DNA of 64,000 bases from NCBI RefSeq assembly GCF_014644435.1, contig NZ_BMKR01000005.1, forward strand, positions 248,001-312,000, given 5' to 3'. The number at the start of each line of letters is the position of its first letter. Positions within the stretch are counted from its first letter, which is position 1. The notes below the pieces were generated by a model. That model worked only from the letters and a program-made list of their open reading frames with translations. It made no database searches and had not been told where the DNA came from. Position numbers and translations under genes: made by a program. Positions 53,500 to 62,607 of the stretch are shown here, in pieces. This DNA comes from Paenibacillus albidus. GTDB taxonomy: Bacteria; Bacillota; Bacilli; Paenibacillales; Paenibacillaceae.

Positions 53500-54372
53500 T
53501 TAACGGGAATATTGCTTGCGGAAGCGCAGCGGAGAGGTACCGATTCTGCGGGCAAAACGCCGTGAGAAATAAGCGGTGCTCTCAAAGCCGGTACGCTCGG
53601 CAACAGCGGAGATCGGGATCTCCGTCTTGAGCAGGAGCAGCTTGGCCTGCTCCAGCCGGTAATCGGTCAGATATTCCATCGGTGTCAGACCATATACCCG
53701 CTTCATGCAGCGGGCGAGGTAGTTGTAGTGAAAGTGCAGCGCGTCCGCAAGCGAAGCATTCGTCAGCGGCTCCGCATAATGATTCCGGAGATAGGCCTCG
53801 GTCTTCTCGGCGATATCCATGGCTTGGCTGCCGGTGGAATCATGCTGGGCCAGGTCCATCATCCGCAGCATTTCTTCAAAGATCCGCTGCTGCTGCCACA
53901 CGGCACTGGAACGCCGTCCTGCGGACAGCTGCAGCAGCAGCTCCGCCTGGCCGCTGCGCTCGAAAGGAGCCGGCAGAGGACCGAATTGCGGGATACGGAT
54001 CGTGTACGGATGAATCAGGAAATCCCGGAAATGCGCTTCGCGGTTCATATAGACCGGATCTCCTTCCGCGAGCGTCCAGGAACCGACAGTATGGAAATGT
54101 ATCCAGATGAAAGAGGTCACCTCTTCACAAGGTTTCACAGCATAATGATAACGGTCCGGAAGCAGCAGCAGCGTGTGGCCGGCCGGAACGTCCCATTGTC
54201 TGCTGCCTTCGCCGAGGAACAGGCATCCCTGTTCCACAATAATCAGGTCAAATAGACCGATGCTGTTGCGGCTCGGGTGCGAATCGCCGGGTTCATACAG
54301 GGTGCGGCTGCATTCCAGAAAATAAGGAAAAGGCGGGGCAGCCAGATGGATAAAGCCAGGTGGAAATGTCAT
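53500..54372 (-). CDS. AraC-family transcriptional regulator
   Basis: 290 residues. N-terminal cupin-like ligand domain (about 1-110; FDLIIVEQGCLFLGEGSRQWDVPAGHTLLLLPDRYHY) and a C-terminal double helix-turn-helix (about 190-287; LTNASLADALHFHYNYLARCMKRVYGLTPMEYLTDYRLEQAKLLL and ISAVAERTGFESTAYFSRRFARRIGTSPLRFRKQ). Divergent from the GH127 gene, its likely target, probably induced by an arabinoside. AAAGGAGGATCAA precedes the start. A terminator-like hairpin sits in its leader. Confidence 0.93.
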   Translation of the reverse strand: MTFPPGFIHLAAPPFPYFLECSRTLYEPGDSHPSRNSIGLFDLIIVEQGCLFLGEGSRQWDVPAGHTLLLLPDRYHYAVKPCEEVTSFIWIHFHTVGSWTLAEGDPVYMNREAHFRDFLIHPYTIRIPQFGPLPAPFERSGQAELLLQLSAGRRSSAVWQQQRIFEEMLRMMDLAQHDSTGSQAMDIAEKTEAYLRNHYAEPLTNASLADALHFHYNYLARCMKRVYGLTPMEYLTDYRLEQAKLLLLKTEIPISAVAERTGFESTAYFSRRFARRIGTSPLRFRKQYSR

Positions 54373-54387
54373 TTGATCCTCCTTTTA

Positions 54388-54412
54388 AAACCCGGTGCCG
54401 AACGCCGGGCTT
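54388..54412 (-). promoter_or_regulatory. Terminator-like hairpin in the AraC-gene leader
   Basis: On the minus strand GCCCGG-N9-CCGGG is followed by TTTT, ending just before the ribosome site of the AraC gene. Could be an attenuator. The 161-base divergent region also holds TATAAT at 54487-54492 for the GH127 gene. Confidence 0.4.
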
Positions 54413-54533
54413 TCTCTTGTTTATGAGTGTGAAATAGTACAAAAACTAAGTTGTGTATGCTGCTGTTTTTACTTTATTGTACCGTCTATAATTACAAATA
54501 GCGAGTAGGAAACAAGTAGAAAGGGAGAGCGCG

Positions 54534-56504
54534 ATGAGCAGAACTACGCAGGTTCAAAACGTTACAATAAATCCTAAGGTCAGCATTCAGGACGATTTCT
54601 GGGGCCGGTATATCCGGCTGGTACAGGAGGTTGTGATTCCCTATCAATATGAGGCGCTTCATGACAGGGTGCCGGAGGCGGAGCCGAGCCACGCCATTGC
54701 CAACTTTGAGATTGCGGCAGGCCGGAGAGAAGGGGGGTTCCACGGTTTTGTGTTTCAGGACAGTGATGTCGCCAAGTGGCTGGAAGCGGTAGGCTACGCG
54801 CTGGCTATTCAGCGGGATGCGGAGCTGGAACGGCAGGCGGATGCGGTGATCGACCTGGTCGGCGAGGCCCAGCAGCAGGATGGGTATTTAAATACCTATT
54901 TCACTATAAAAGAACCAGGGAAGCGCTGGACCAACCTGAACGACTGCCATGAGCTGTACTGTGCGGGGCATTTTATTGAAGCGGCTGTGGCATACTATGA
55001 AGCCACCGGCAAGCCGAAGCTGCTGGATATTATGCGCCGGATGGTCGATCATATCGCTTCCGTCTTTGGGCCGGAAGAAGGCAAGCTGAAGGGATACGAC
55101 GGGCACCAGGAAATCGAATTGGCACTGGTGAAGCTGTACCGTCTGACAGGAGAAGAGAAATATTTGCAGCTGGCCGGCTTTTTTATCGACCAGCGCGGGC
55201 AGCAGCCGCATTTCCTGCAAGAAGAGTGGGAAAAGCGCGGGAAAACCAACTTTTGGACGGGCAAGACGGATTCCTTGGATCTTAGCTACAATCAGTCCCA
55301 TGTACCGGTAAGAGAGCAGAACGAAGCAACCGGGCATGCTGTACGGGCGGTATATATGTATACTGCAATGGCCGACCTTGCCGCGCTTACCGGAGATGAG
55401 ACGCTACGCAAAGCCTGCGAACGGCTATGGAACAATATCGAGAAGAAGCAGCTTTATATCACCGGCGGCATTGGTTCCACCCATCACGGAGAAGCCTTTA
55501 CCTTCGATTATGATCTTCCGAACGATACGGTTTATGCGGAGACCTGCGCTTCCATCGGCCTGATTTTTTTCGCCCAGCGGATGTTACGTCTGACACCGGA
55601 TGCCCGGTATGCCGAGGTGATGGAACGGGCGCTTTACAACAATGTGCTTGGTTCCATGGCACAGGACGGCAAACACTATTTCTATGTGAATCCTCTGGAG
55701 GTCTGGCCGCAGGCCTGCAGCTGCAATCCCGGCAAACATCATGTCAAAGCTGAGCGGCAGGGCTGGTTCGGCTGCGCCTGCTGTCCGCCCAATGTGGCCC
55801 GCCTGCTGACTTCGCTGAACCAGTATGTATATACGGTGCACGGCGACACACTTTATACGAATCTGTACATCGGCAGTGAGCTGAGCACGAAGCTGGGCGG
55901 TGCGGAGGTAAGCATCAAGCAAAAAAGCAGCTATCCGTGGGAAGGCCATATTAGCCTGGAGGTGAATCCGGCCCCGGGTGCAGCAGCGGAGTTCGGGGTG
56001 GCCCTGCGTATTCCGGCGTGGAGCACCGGGATGGAGATTACCGTGAACGGCAAGGCAGTGGCGATGGATGAAGAGATCGAGCAGGGCTACCGGATAATCC
56101 GGAGAGCATGGCAGGCGGGAGATGTGATTGAAATACGGCTGCCGATGGAGGCACATCTTGTATTCGCCCATCCGCAGCTGCGGGAGGATGCCCACAAAGC
56201 TGCTATTCAGCGTGGACCGCTGGTATATTGTCTGGAAGGCGTCGACAACGGCGAGCCGCTCAGCTCAATTTCACTGTCTGCAGACAGCGGATTCAGCGAA
56301 AGGTTCGAGGAGACGCTGCTTGGCGGGGCGGTTGTGGTCGAGACTTCCGGGCTGCGGGTGAACCCGTCAGGCTGGAACGGAGGGCTGTATGGCAGGACCA
56401 AGGCACCTGTGGAGCCAGTCCCAGTCAAGGCGGTCCCTTATTACCTCTGGGGCAACCGCGGCAGCGGAGAGATGAAGGTATGGATCGCCGAAGGCCGGTC
56501 CTAA
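54534..56504 (+). CDS. Beta-L-arabinofuranosidase, GH127
   Basis: 656 residues, same size as HypBA1. Removes beta-1,2-linked L-arabinofuranose, as found on hydroxyproline-rich plant proteins. The (alpha/alpha)6 barrel spans about 1-430 (GYLNTYFTIKEPGKRWTNLNDCHELYCAGHFIEAAVAYY). The Zn-linked catalytic set is intact: E336 and C338 in VYAETCAS, and C416-C417 in FGCACCPPN, matching E338, C340, C417 and C418 of HypBA1. C-terminal beta domains follow. No signal peptide. ATG after AAAGGGAGAG; TATAAT at 54487. Divergent AraC gene likely activates it. Terminator at 56556. Confidence 0.95.
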   Translation: MSRTTQVQNVTINPKVSIQDDFWGRYIRLVQEVVIPYQYEALHDRVPEAEPSHAIANFEIAAGRREGGFHGFVFQDSDVAKWLEAVGYALAIQRDAELERQADAVIDLVGEAQQQDGYLNTYFTIKEPGKRWTNLNDCHELYCAGHFIEAAVAYYEATGKPKLLDIMRRMVDHIASVFGPEEGKLKGYDGHQEIELALVKLYRLTGEEKYLQLAGFFIDQRGQQPHFLQEEWEKRGKTNFWTGKTDSLDLSYNQSHVPVREQNEATGHAVRAVYMYTAMADLAALTGDETLRKACERLWNNIEKKQLYITGGIGSTHHGEAFTFDYDLPNDTVYAETCASIGLIFFAQRMLRLTPDARYAEVMERALYNNVLGSMAQDGKHYFYVNPLEVWPQACSCNPGKHHVKAERQGWFGCACCPPNVARLLTSLNQYVYTVHGDTLYTNLYIGSELSTKLGGAEVSIKQKSSYPWEGHISLEVNPAPGAAAEFGVALRIPAWSTGMEITVNGKAVAMDEEIEQGYRIIRRAWQAGDVIEIRLPMEAHLVFAHPQLREDAHKAAIQRGPLVYCLEGVDNGEPLSSISLSADSGFSERFEETLLGGAVVVETSGLRVNPSGWNGGLYGRTKAPVEPVPVKAVPYYLWGNRGSGEMKVWIAEGRS

Positions 56505-56555
56505 CTCTTTGGTAGCGACGCCATATTATAGAAGACAGATTAAGGATCTTAAACT

Positions 56556-56594
56556 ATAAGCTGCTTCCGGGACTTTACCGGAGGCAGCTTATTT
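56556..56594 (+). terminator. Terminator after GH127 gene
   Basis: ATAAGCTGCTTCCGG / CCGGAGGCAGCTTAT (one G-U pair), followed by TTTAGTCTT. Confidence 0.75.
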
Positions 56595-56624
56595 AGTCTT
56601 AATTACGGTCGATTTGAGTATATA

Positions 56625-56807
56625 ATGGCGACTCTTTTCCAGGAACTGCTGGAAGTCCACGATCTGAAGGCGAAACGGGTTCGGCTGGTGCAATTATTCG
56701 CAGCACTCATGACATACGTGCTTTTAAAGTGGATATATGATCATTCAAAACCATACGTAATCGCTTGTAAATCAATACCTCTCATTCGATTTCACGAACA
56801 ACTTTGA
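56625..56807 (+). pseudogene. Possible truncated ORF at the edge of the A+T-rich insert
   Basis: Sixty codons, MATLFQELLEVHDLKAKRVRLV... then hydrophobic LFAALMTYVLLKWIY. No ribosome site of note. The first 40 codons have host-like composition and the last 20 lie in A+T-rich DNA, so the frame crosses the junction and may be a chopped gene. Family not recognised. The remaining 120 bases before the ABC-F gene hold an A+T-rich leader without a clear attenuator. Confidence 0.25.
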
Positions 56808-56926
56808 TGTGAAATGATTGAAGTTGGTTGTAAACAGTGTTATTCTGTCAACGGTAAACTCAAAACCTATGCTCTTCAATACATCTAATAATAGTCACAA
56901 ATTTAGTTATAAAGAAAGGTAATATT

Positions 56927-58669
56927 ATGATAAAAGCTGATAACTTATCCTTCTCATTTCCGCAAAAAGAACTATATAAAAACATTTCATTTACGCTTGA
57001 AGAGGCACAACATTGCGCTTTTATAGGAACAAGTGGCAGTGGGAAAAGTACACTGATCGATATACTGATGGATCCAGAAAGATATTTGTTTGATGGCTTG
57101 TTAGAGATTGACCCGACTTGCAAAATTGGGTATGTAAGTCAGTTCTCACAACCAGACAAAACTAAAGAAACAACTGTTTTTGAATATATAGGAGAAGAAT
57201 TTATTAAGATTCAAAGTGAAATTCAATTGATTTGCACTGAAATGGAAACATCATCGGATATTGATCCGTTACTAGAAAAGTATCAATTAGCTTTAGACGC
57301 ATTTGATGCAATGGGTGGGGATGATTTTGAAAGCAATATTAATAAGAAACTAAATCTAGCAAACCTCATGAAGCGAAAAGATCTTAGGGTAGCCGACCTT
57401 AGTGGTGGGGAATTCAAACTTATTCAAGTGATAAAGGAAATGCTTGAGTGTCCAGACATAATGATTATGGACGAACCGGATGTATTTTTAGACTTTGAAA
57501 ACCTAAATGCGCTTAAAAATCTTATTAATTCTCATAAAGGAATACTGCTAGTGGTTACGCACAACCGATATCTATTGAATCATTGTTTTAACAAAATTAT
57601 GCACCTTGAAAACATGGAGATCCAAGAGTTTGATGGACGATATATTGATTATAACTTCTCATTACTTCAAACTAAAATTGAGTTACAAGAACTCACAATC
57701 GCAGAGGATGAAGAAATTGAGAGAAATGAGAACATCATCAATAATCTTAGAGCTATCGCAACTTATAATTCAGAAGCATCTAGAGGGAAAGCTTTAAAAG
57801 CCAGAGTTAAATTTCAAGAAAGATTGGAAGCTCGTAGAATTAAAGCGCCGTTTGTAGATATTAAGCAACCGAATATCAGTTTTGGAATTGATAATGAAAT
57901 TGAAGAAGACACCATTGTTTTAAATGTCAATAATTATAGTGTTGCCTTTGATGAGTTGCTTTTGGAAAATGTTAACTTTGAGATAAAATCTACTGATAAA
58001 GTAGCCCTTATCGGTCCAAATGGTACCGGAAAAACGACTTTACTCCGAGAAATCTTTAAAAATAATCATGATTCAATTGAAATAAATGCTGATGTTAAGG
58101 TGGCTTATTTATCTCAGCTTCAAGGCGAAATGCTGAAGGATTCTAATACAATACTAGAGGAATTCATCGATGCTGGGTTTAAAACTTATGAAGAAATTAG
58201 ATCATATATTTCAGACTATGGCTTTGAAGGAGAAATCGTTAATCAAAAGATAGAATCTTTATCTGGTGGAGAAAAAAATATGCTTCAATTGGCTAAAGTT
58301 TGTGCAAGTAAAGCAAACGTATTGCTTCTTGATGAACCGACAAGTCACTTAGACACCTATTCACAAATAGCACTGGAAAAAGCCATTGAAGACTATAAAG
58401 GTGCGATTCTTATGATTTCGCATGATTTCTATTCTGTGGTAAATGGTATGGATTATGTTTTAATCATTGACGATAAGACGATTAGAAAGATGAATATACG
58501 AAAATTTAAAAAGATGATTTATGCTAGTCATTTTGATAGAGACTATTTAGAAATTGAACAAAAGAAAAAGTCAGTTGAAACGAAAATAGAATTGGCTTTA
58601 AAAGATACTGATTTTGTCCTTGCAAAAGTATTGCTTGATGAGCTAGAAGAGCTGATTAAGTTGCTCTAA
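56927..58669 (+). CDS. ABC-F family ATPase (ribosome-protection type), acquired
   Basis: 580 residues, two ABC domains and no membrane segments. Domain 1: Walker A GTSGSGKST (34-42), signature LSGGE (158-162), Walker B IMIMDEPD (about 180-187, DEPD-VF in place of the usual DEPTNH). A charged linker of about 70 residues (225-300) corresponds to the P-site tRNA interaction arm. Domain 2: Walker A GPNGTGKTT (363-371), LSGGE, LLLDEPTSHLD. ABC-F proteins act on the ribosome; resistance members (Vga, Lsa, Msr, OptrA) dislodge antibiotics. DNA is strikingly A+T-rich versus both flanks, a sign of transfer. GAAAGG precedes the ATG. Confidence 0.9.
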   Translation: MIKADNLSFSFPQKELYKNISFTLEEAQHCAFIGTSGSGKSTLIDILMDPERYLFDGLLEIDPTCKIGYVSQFSQPDKTKETTVFEYIGEEFIKIQSEIQLICTEMETSSDIDPLLEKYQLALDAFDAMGGDDFESNINKKLNLANLMKRKDLRVADLSGGEFKLIQVIKEMLECPDIMIMDEPDVFLDFENLNALKNLINSHKGILLVVTHNRYLLNHCFNKIMHLENMEIQEFDGRYIDYNFSLLQTKIELQELTIAEDEEIERNENIINNLRAIATYNSEASRGKALKARVKFQERLEARRIKAPFVDIKQPNISFGIDNEIEEDTIVLNVNNYSVAFDELLLENVNFEIKSTDKVALIGPNGTGKTTLLREIFKNNHDSIEINADVKVAYLSQLQGEMLKDSNTILEEFIDAGFKTYEEIRSYISDYGFEGEIVNQKIESLSGGEKNMLQLAKVCASKANVLLLDEPTSHLDTYSQIALEKAIEDYKGAILMISHDFYSVVNGMDYVLIIDDKTIRKMNIRKFKKMIYASHFDRDYLEIEQKKKSVETKIELALKDTDFVLAKVLLDELEELIKLL

Positions 58670-58704
58670 ATCAGTTATCAAAAAAATAATCATTTCCTAC
58701 CTTG

Positions 58705-58800
58705 ATTGCGCCGGTGCCAGTCAACGGGTGGAGAGATCCCACTAGCTCCGGCCCTGACACCTCCGCACAATGAGGGATAACACCTACGCCTTGTGCTCAT
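58705..58800. other. G+C-rich structured spacer after ABC-F gene
   Basis: GGTGCCAG (58713) pairs with CTGACACC (58754) with one mismatch; GGAG/CTCC and GTGG/CCAC nest inside; a second stem GCACAA/TTGTGC spans 58765-58796. The composition switches sharply from the preceding gene. No ORF. Could be a structured RNA, a recombination site or the edge of the insert. Confidence 0.4.
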
Positions 58801-58813
58801 AAAATCAGATAAC

Positions 58814-58858
58814 AAAAACCCCGTCTCTCCGCTGTAATCAGCGGAGCACGGGGTTTTT
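58814..58858. terminator. Bidirectional terminator
   Basis: AAAAACCCCGT / ACGGGGTTTTT with inner TCCGCTG-TAAT-CAGCGGA. Serves the minus-strand phosphorylase gene ending at 58869 and any transcript from the left. Confidence 0.9.
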
Positions 58859-58868
58859 GCTTGGTGGT

Positions 58869-61304
58869 TTAACCTAATTCCACAACGACCTGATGCACGG
58901 CACCGTCGCCCACAGGAGCGATAATGTTGCCTTCAACGGCCGTGCCATCCAGGGTCAGGCGGGCCACACCTTTGGACACATGGTTCGGGTTCTTGATCTG
59001 GATCACATACGTATCTCCACGGAAGACACGGGTGATTTCGAAGCTGTCCCACTCGGCAGGGATACAAGGGTCTACTTTCAGACCGTTAAAGTCTGCCTGA
59101 ATGCCGAGAATGGACTGGGTAATCGCCACATAGTTCCAGGCAGCGGTACCGGTGAGCCAGGAGTTTTTGGCTTCGCCGTGACGGACGGCGTCTTTACCTG
59201 CGATCATTTGCGAGTACACATAAGGCTCCATACGGTGCACTTCGCTGATATCCTCCAGGTAGGCTGGAGCAATCTTTTTATAAATATCAAAAGCTCTGTT
59301 ACCGTTGCCCAGCACCGTCTCCGCGATCATGATCCACGGGTTGTTATGGCAGAAAATACCGGCATTCTCTTTGTAGCCCGGAGGGTACGTGGAGATTTCG
59401 CCCAAGTTCAGATAGTACTTGGAGTAAGGCGGCTGCTGCAGCACGATGCCGTATTCGGTATCCAGATGTTCTTCAACCGAGCTTAGCGCCTTCGCGGCTT
59501 GACCGTCTTCCACGCCGATACCGGCCATCACGCAGATCCCTTGCGGCTCGATGAAGATCTTGCCTTCTTCATTCTCCTTGCTGCCGATCTTGTCGCCATA
59601 GTGATCGTAGGCGCGCAGGAACCAGTCGCCGTCGAAGCCGTGGGTCAACGTGATCTCACGCATGTTGTCGATCTTCGCTACAGCATCTGCAGCCACATCG
59701 TCCAGCCCGCGCATCCGGCAGATTTCCGCATAATCCGGCCCTACGAAAACAAACAATCCGGCGATGAAGACGGATTCCGCTACACGGCCTTCGATGTTCG
59801 CCGTAGTCTGGAACGATTCACCAGGTTCGGTAGAGAAGCAGTTCAGATTGAGGCAGTCATTCCAGTCCGCGCGGCCGATCAGCGGCAGACCATGCGGTCC
59901 GAGGTTGTTCGTTACATGCTCGAAGGAGCGTTTCAAGTGCTCGAACAAGGTCGCTGTATTATCCGGGTTGCTGTCAAAAGGAACCTGCTCATCCAGGATC
60001 GAAGTATCGCCAGTCTCCTTAATGTAAGCGGCCGTACCGAGGATCAGCCAGAGCGGATCATCGTTGAAGCCGGTGCCGACTTCGTTGTTTCCTTTTTTGG
60101 TGAGCGGCTGATATTGGTGATAAGCGCTGCCGTCTTCAAACTGTGTCGCGGCGATATCGAGAATACGCTCTTTGGCACGTTCAGGAATTTGATGCACGAA
60201 GCCGAGCAAATCCTGGTTGGAATCGCGGAAGCCCATACCGCGGCCGATTCCGGATTCAAAATAAGAAGCGGAACGGGACATGTTGAAGGTAACCATACAT
60301 TGATACGGGTTCCAGATGTTAACCATGCGGTTCAGGTTGTCGTCGCCGCTTTGAATCTGATATTTGGACAGCAGGTTATCCCAGTATGCCGCCAGATCCG
60401 CAAGGGCCGCATCTACTTGGGCATCGGTAGCGAACTGCTCCATAACGGCCAGTGCCGGTTTCTTGTTGATGACATTCAGAGCTTCCCATTTCTCATCTTC
60501 CGGATTCTCGATATAGCCTAGCACGAAGATGAAGCTTTGTTCCTCGCCCGGTGCAAGGGTAATGTTCAGCGCGTGCGATCCGATAGGGGACCAGCCGCTG
60601 GCTACAGAATTGGTGGCTTCTCCGGCAGCTACGGCCTGCGGGTTGTCCAGACCATTGTACATGCCGACAAAAGCTTCACGGTCCGTATCAAAGCCGTCAA
60701 TCGGCTTGTTCACGGAGTAGAACGCGTAGTGGTTTCTGCGCTCGCGGTATTCGGTTTTGTGATAAATTACGGAATCCTTCACTTCAACCTCACCGGTGCT
60801 GAGATTGCGCTGGAAGTTGGTCATATCATCCTGGGCATTCCACAGACAGAATTCGGCAAAAGAGAACAGCTTCACGGACTTCTCCGCAGAACCTGTATTT
60901 TTCACCACCAGACGGTGCACTTCGGCATTGTGGCCGAGCGGAATAAACGCCAATTGATTCACAGAGATACCGTTGCGCTCACTGGTAATGGAGGTATACC
61001 CCAGACCGTGACGGCATTCATAGGAATCCAGATCGCGTTTCACCGGCATCCAGCCAGGGGTCCAGAAATCGCCGTTGTCATACAGATAGTAGTAGCGGCC
61101 GCCTGTGTCGAGCGGGATATTATTATAACGGTAGCGGGTCAATCTTCTGAGACGGGCGTCTCTGTAGAAAGTGTAACCGCCGGCAGTATTGGAGATCAGG
61201 CCGAAAAATTGCTCATTGCCCAAATAGTTGATCCAAGGATAAGGTGTCTTGGGGGTGTTGATTACATATTCTTTACGGTTGTCGTCAAAGGTTCCGAATT
61301 TCAT
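58869..61304 (-). CDS. Cellobiose phosphorylase-like enzyme, GH94
   Basis: 811 residues from ATG 61304 (AAAGGAGAG nine bases upstream); the frame opens at 61385 across the operator. GH94 enzymes split a beta-glucoside such as cellobiose with phosphate to glucose-1-phosphate plus glucose. N-terminal beta-sandwich (about 1-280), helical linker, (alpha/alpha)6 barrel with the catalytic Asp in [10 protein letters not shown] (480-483, D483 the expected acid), and a C-terminal jelly roll. Phosphate site candidates: GTAAWN. No signal peptide. Behind a LacI gene on the same strand with a shared operator type, so induced by a sugar. Confidence 0.93.
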   Translation of the reverse strand: MKFGTFDDNRKEYVINTPKTPYPWINYLGNEQFFGLISNTAGGYTFYRDARLRRLTRYRYNNIPLDTGGRYYYLYDNGDFWTPGWMPVKRDLDSYECRHGLGYTSITSERNGISVNQLAFIPLGHNAEVHRLVVKNTGSAEKSVKLFSFAEFCLWNAQDDMTNFQRNLSTGEVEVKDSVIYHKTEYRERRNHYAFYSVNKPIDGFDTDREAFVGMYNGLDNPQAVAAGEATNSVASGWSPIGSHALNITLAPGEEQSFIFVLGYIENPEDEKWEALNVINKKPALAVMEQFATDAQVDAALADLAAYWDNLLSKYQIQSGDDNLNRMVNIWNPYQCMVTFNMSRSASYFESGIGRGMGFRDSNQDLLGFVHQIPERAKERILDIAATQFEDGSAYHQYQPLTKKGNNEVGTGFNDDPLWLILGTAAYIKETGDTSILDEQVPFDSNPDNTATLFEHLKRSFEHVTNNLGPHGLPLIGRADWNDCLNLNCFSTEPGESFQTTANIEGRVAESVFIAGLFVFVGPDYAEICRMRGLDDVAADAVAKIDNMREITLTHGFDGDWFLRAYDHYGDKIGSKENEEGKIFIEPQGICVMAGIGVEDGQAAKALSSVEEHLDTEYGIVLQQPPYSKYYLNLGEISTYPPGYKENAGIFCHNNPWIMIAETVLGNGNRAFDIYKKIAPAYLEDISEVHRMEPYVYSQMIAGKDAVRHGEAKNSWLTGTAAWNYVAITQSILGIQADFNGLKVDPCIPAEWDSFEITRVFRGDTYVIQIKNPNHVSKGVARLTLDGTAVEGNIIAPVGDGAVHQVVVELG

Positions 61305-61328
61305 AAGAGAAAACTCTCCTTTCGATTG

Positions 61329-61342
61329 TGAACGCGCGTTTA
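61329..61342. promoter_or_regulatory. LacI-type operator of GH94 gene
   Basis: TGAACGCGCGTTTA, 13 of 14 positions identical to the perfect palindrome upstream of the lacI gene at 62500. Twenty-five bases before the GH94 start. Confidence 0.75.
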
Positions 61343-61423
61343 TTGAAGCGGGAAAAAAGTCCCTCGGGGGAAAGGGAGATTTCAAAAAACTATAGATCAG
61401 TGCGGTACAAGCTGCTGTAAAGC

Positions 61424-62479
61424 TTACTTCTTAGGCGGCTGGCAGGAATCCCGCTCAATCAGCCGGGCCGGAAAACTGATCGTGCTGAAGGTCGGATGCT
61501 GCGCATCGCACAGCTCGATGACTTTCTCAACGGCAGCCTTGGACATTTCATAGATAGGCAGACGTACGGACGTCAGCTTGGGCTGAATACGCGAGGCCAG
61601 CTGGATATCATCGAATCCGGCGATAGAGATATCTTCGGGAACGGAGATTCCATGTGCAGAGAACGCTTCCATGACCGATATAGCCATATCATCATTGGAA
61701 GAAAAGAAGGCGGTAGGCAAGGCAGTGCCTGACTCCAGCAGCTTGGTGACCTCTTCATAGGCGGTTTCCTTCAGGAAATCCCCTTTCAGAATGAATTGCT
61801 GCTGCAAAGGAAGTCCATGCCGCTTCAGTGTATCCTCATAAGCCATGTAACGCTCCCGTCCGGAATACGTATTCATCTGCCCGCAGATGATACCAATCTC
61901 CTTATGGCCCAGGCCGATCAAATACTCAATCGCTTCCGTCGTGCCTTCATAATCCTTGGAATTCACGATAGCCAGATGGTTGCGGTCCAGGTGCTCCGTC
62001 ATAATCTCCGAAATGTCGTAATCAATCAGCACGAGCGGGGATTCCAGTCCAACCATCTCCCGGACGATATCGATATCCTTCTGTGTGCCGACGATGATGC
62101 CGCCGTCAATCCGCTTTTGCAGGAAAGCCTGCTTGACCTTCAGGAAATCGTCGGGAGAGTAGACCGTATGAATCAGGACATAACACCCGCGGACGTTCGC
62201 TGTGTCTACTACGGCATCCACGAACGGGGCGAAATAGTTATTCTGATAGATCCGGGTCGTGTTCTCCTTCTCATTCATGCTGATTGCGAACAGCCCGATG
62301 GTATCGGTCTTCTTGCCGGCGAGCGCCCGCGCAAAGCTGTTCGGCTCATATTGATGCTGCTCAATAATCTTCAGCACCTTGAGCCGGGTCTCTTCAGGGA
62401 CATTTGCGTAATTGTTGATCACCCGGGATACCGTGCTTCGCGAAACCCCGGCTAACTTAGCAATATCTTCGCTGCGCAT
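61424..62479 (-). CDS. LacI-family transcriptional repressor
   Basis: 351 residues. N-terminal helix-turn-helix and hinge ([57 protein letters not shown], 2-58), then a periplasmic-binding-like effector domain (about 60-345; [48 protein letters not shown]). Probably represses GH94 and itself through the palindromes at 61329 and 62500, with a cello-oligosaccharide as inducer (inference). GGGGGG precedes the start. Confidence 0.93.
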   Translation of the reverse strand: MRSEDIAKLAGVSRSTVSRVINNYANVPEETRLKVLKIIEQHQYEPNSFARALAGKKTDTIGLFAISMNEKENTTRIYQNNYFAPFVDAVVDTANVRGCYVLIHTVYSPDDFLKVKQAFLQKRIDGGIIVGTQKDIDIVREMVGLESPLVLIDYDISEIMTEHLDRNHLAIVNSKDYEGTTEAIEYLIGLGHKEIGIICGQMNTYSGRERYMAYEDTLKRHGLPLQQQFILKGDFLKETAYEEVTKLLESGTALPTAFFSSNDDMAISVMEAFSAHGISVPEDISIAGFDDIQLASRIQPKLTSVRLPIYEMSKAAVEKVIELCDAQHPTFSTISFPARLIERDSCQPPKK

Positions 62480-62499
62480 GGTGTACCCCCCTTTAATCG

Positions 62500-62513
62500 T
62501 AAACGCGCGTTTA
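62500..62513. promoter_or_regulatory. LacI-type operator, perfect palindrome
   Basis: TAAACGCGCGTTTA is fully self-complementary with the central CG typical of LacI-family operators. It lies 21 bases before the lacI start, in the 128-base region shared with the divergent kinase gene. Confidence 0.8.
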
Positions 62514-62607
62514 TGAGCTTATTGTAGAATAGATGGAGCCAGAAATCAATTTTTTTTATTCTGTTATATAATAGACCGTAATTCTGCTGCAAGAAGGAGG
62601 GGGTCTT

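Noticed and set aside
58705..58800. T-box or cobalamin riboswitch
   Set aside because: GGGTGG occurs but the T-box core AGGGTGG-ACCGCG and the B12 box are absent, and the downstream gene is on the other strand.
59499..60521. 340-codon plus-strand ORF
   Set aside because: Antisense shadow of the GH94 gene; no signal, domain or ribosome site of its own.
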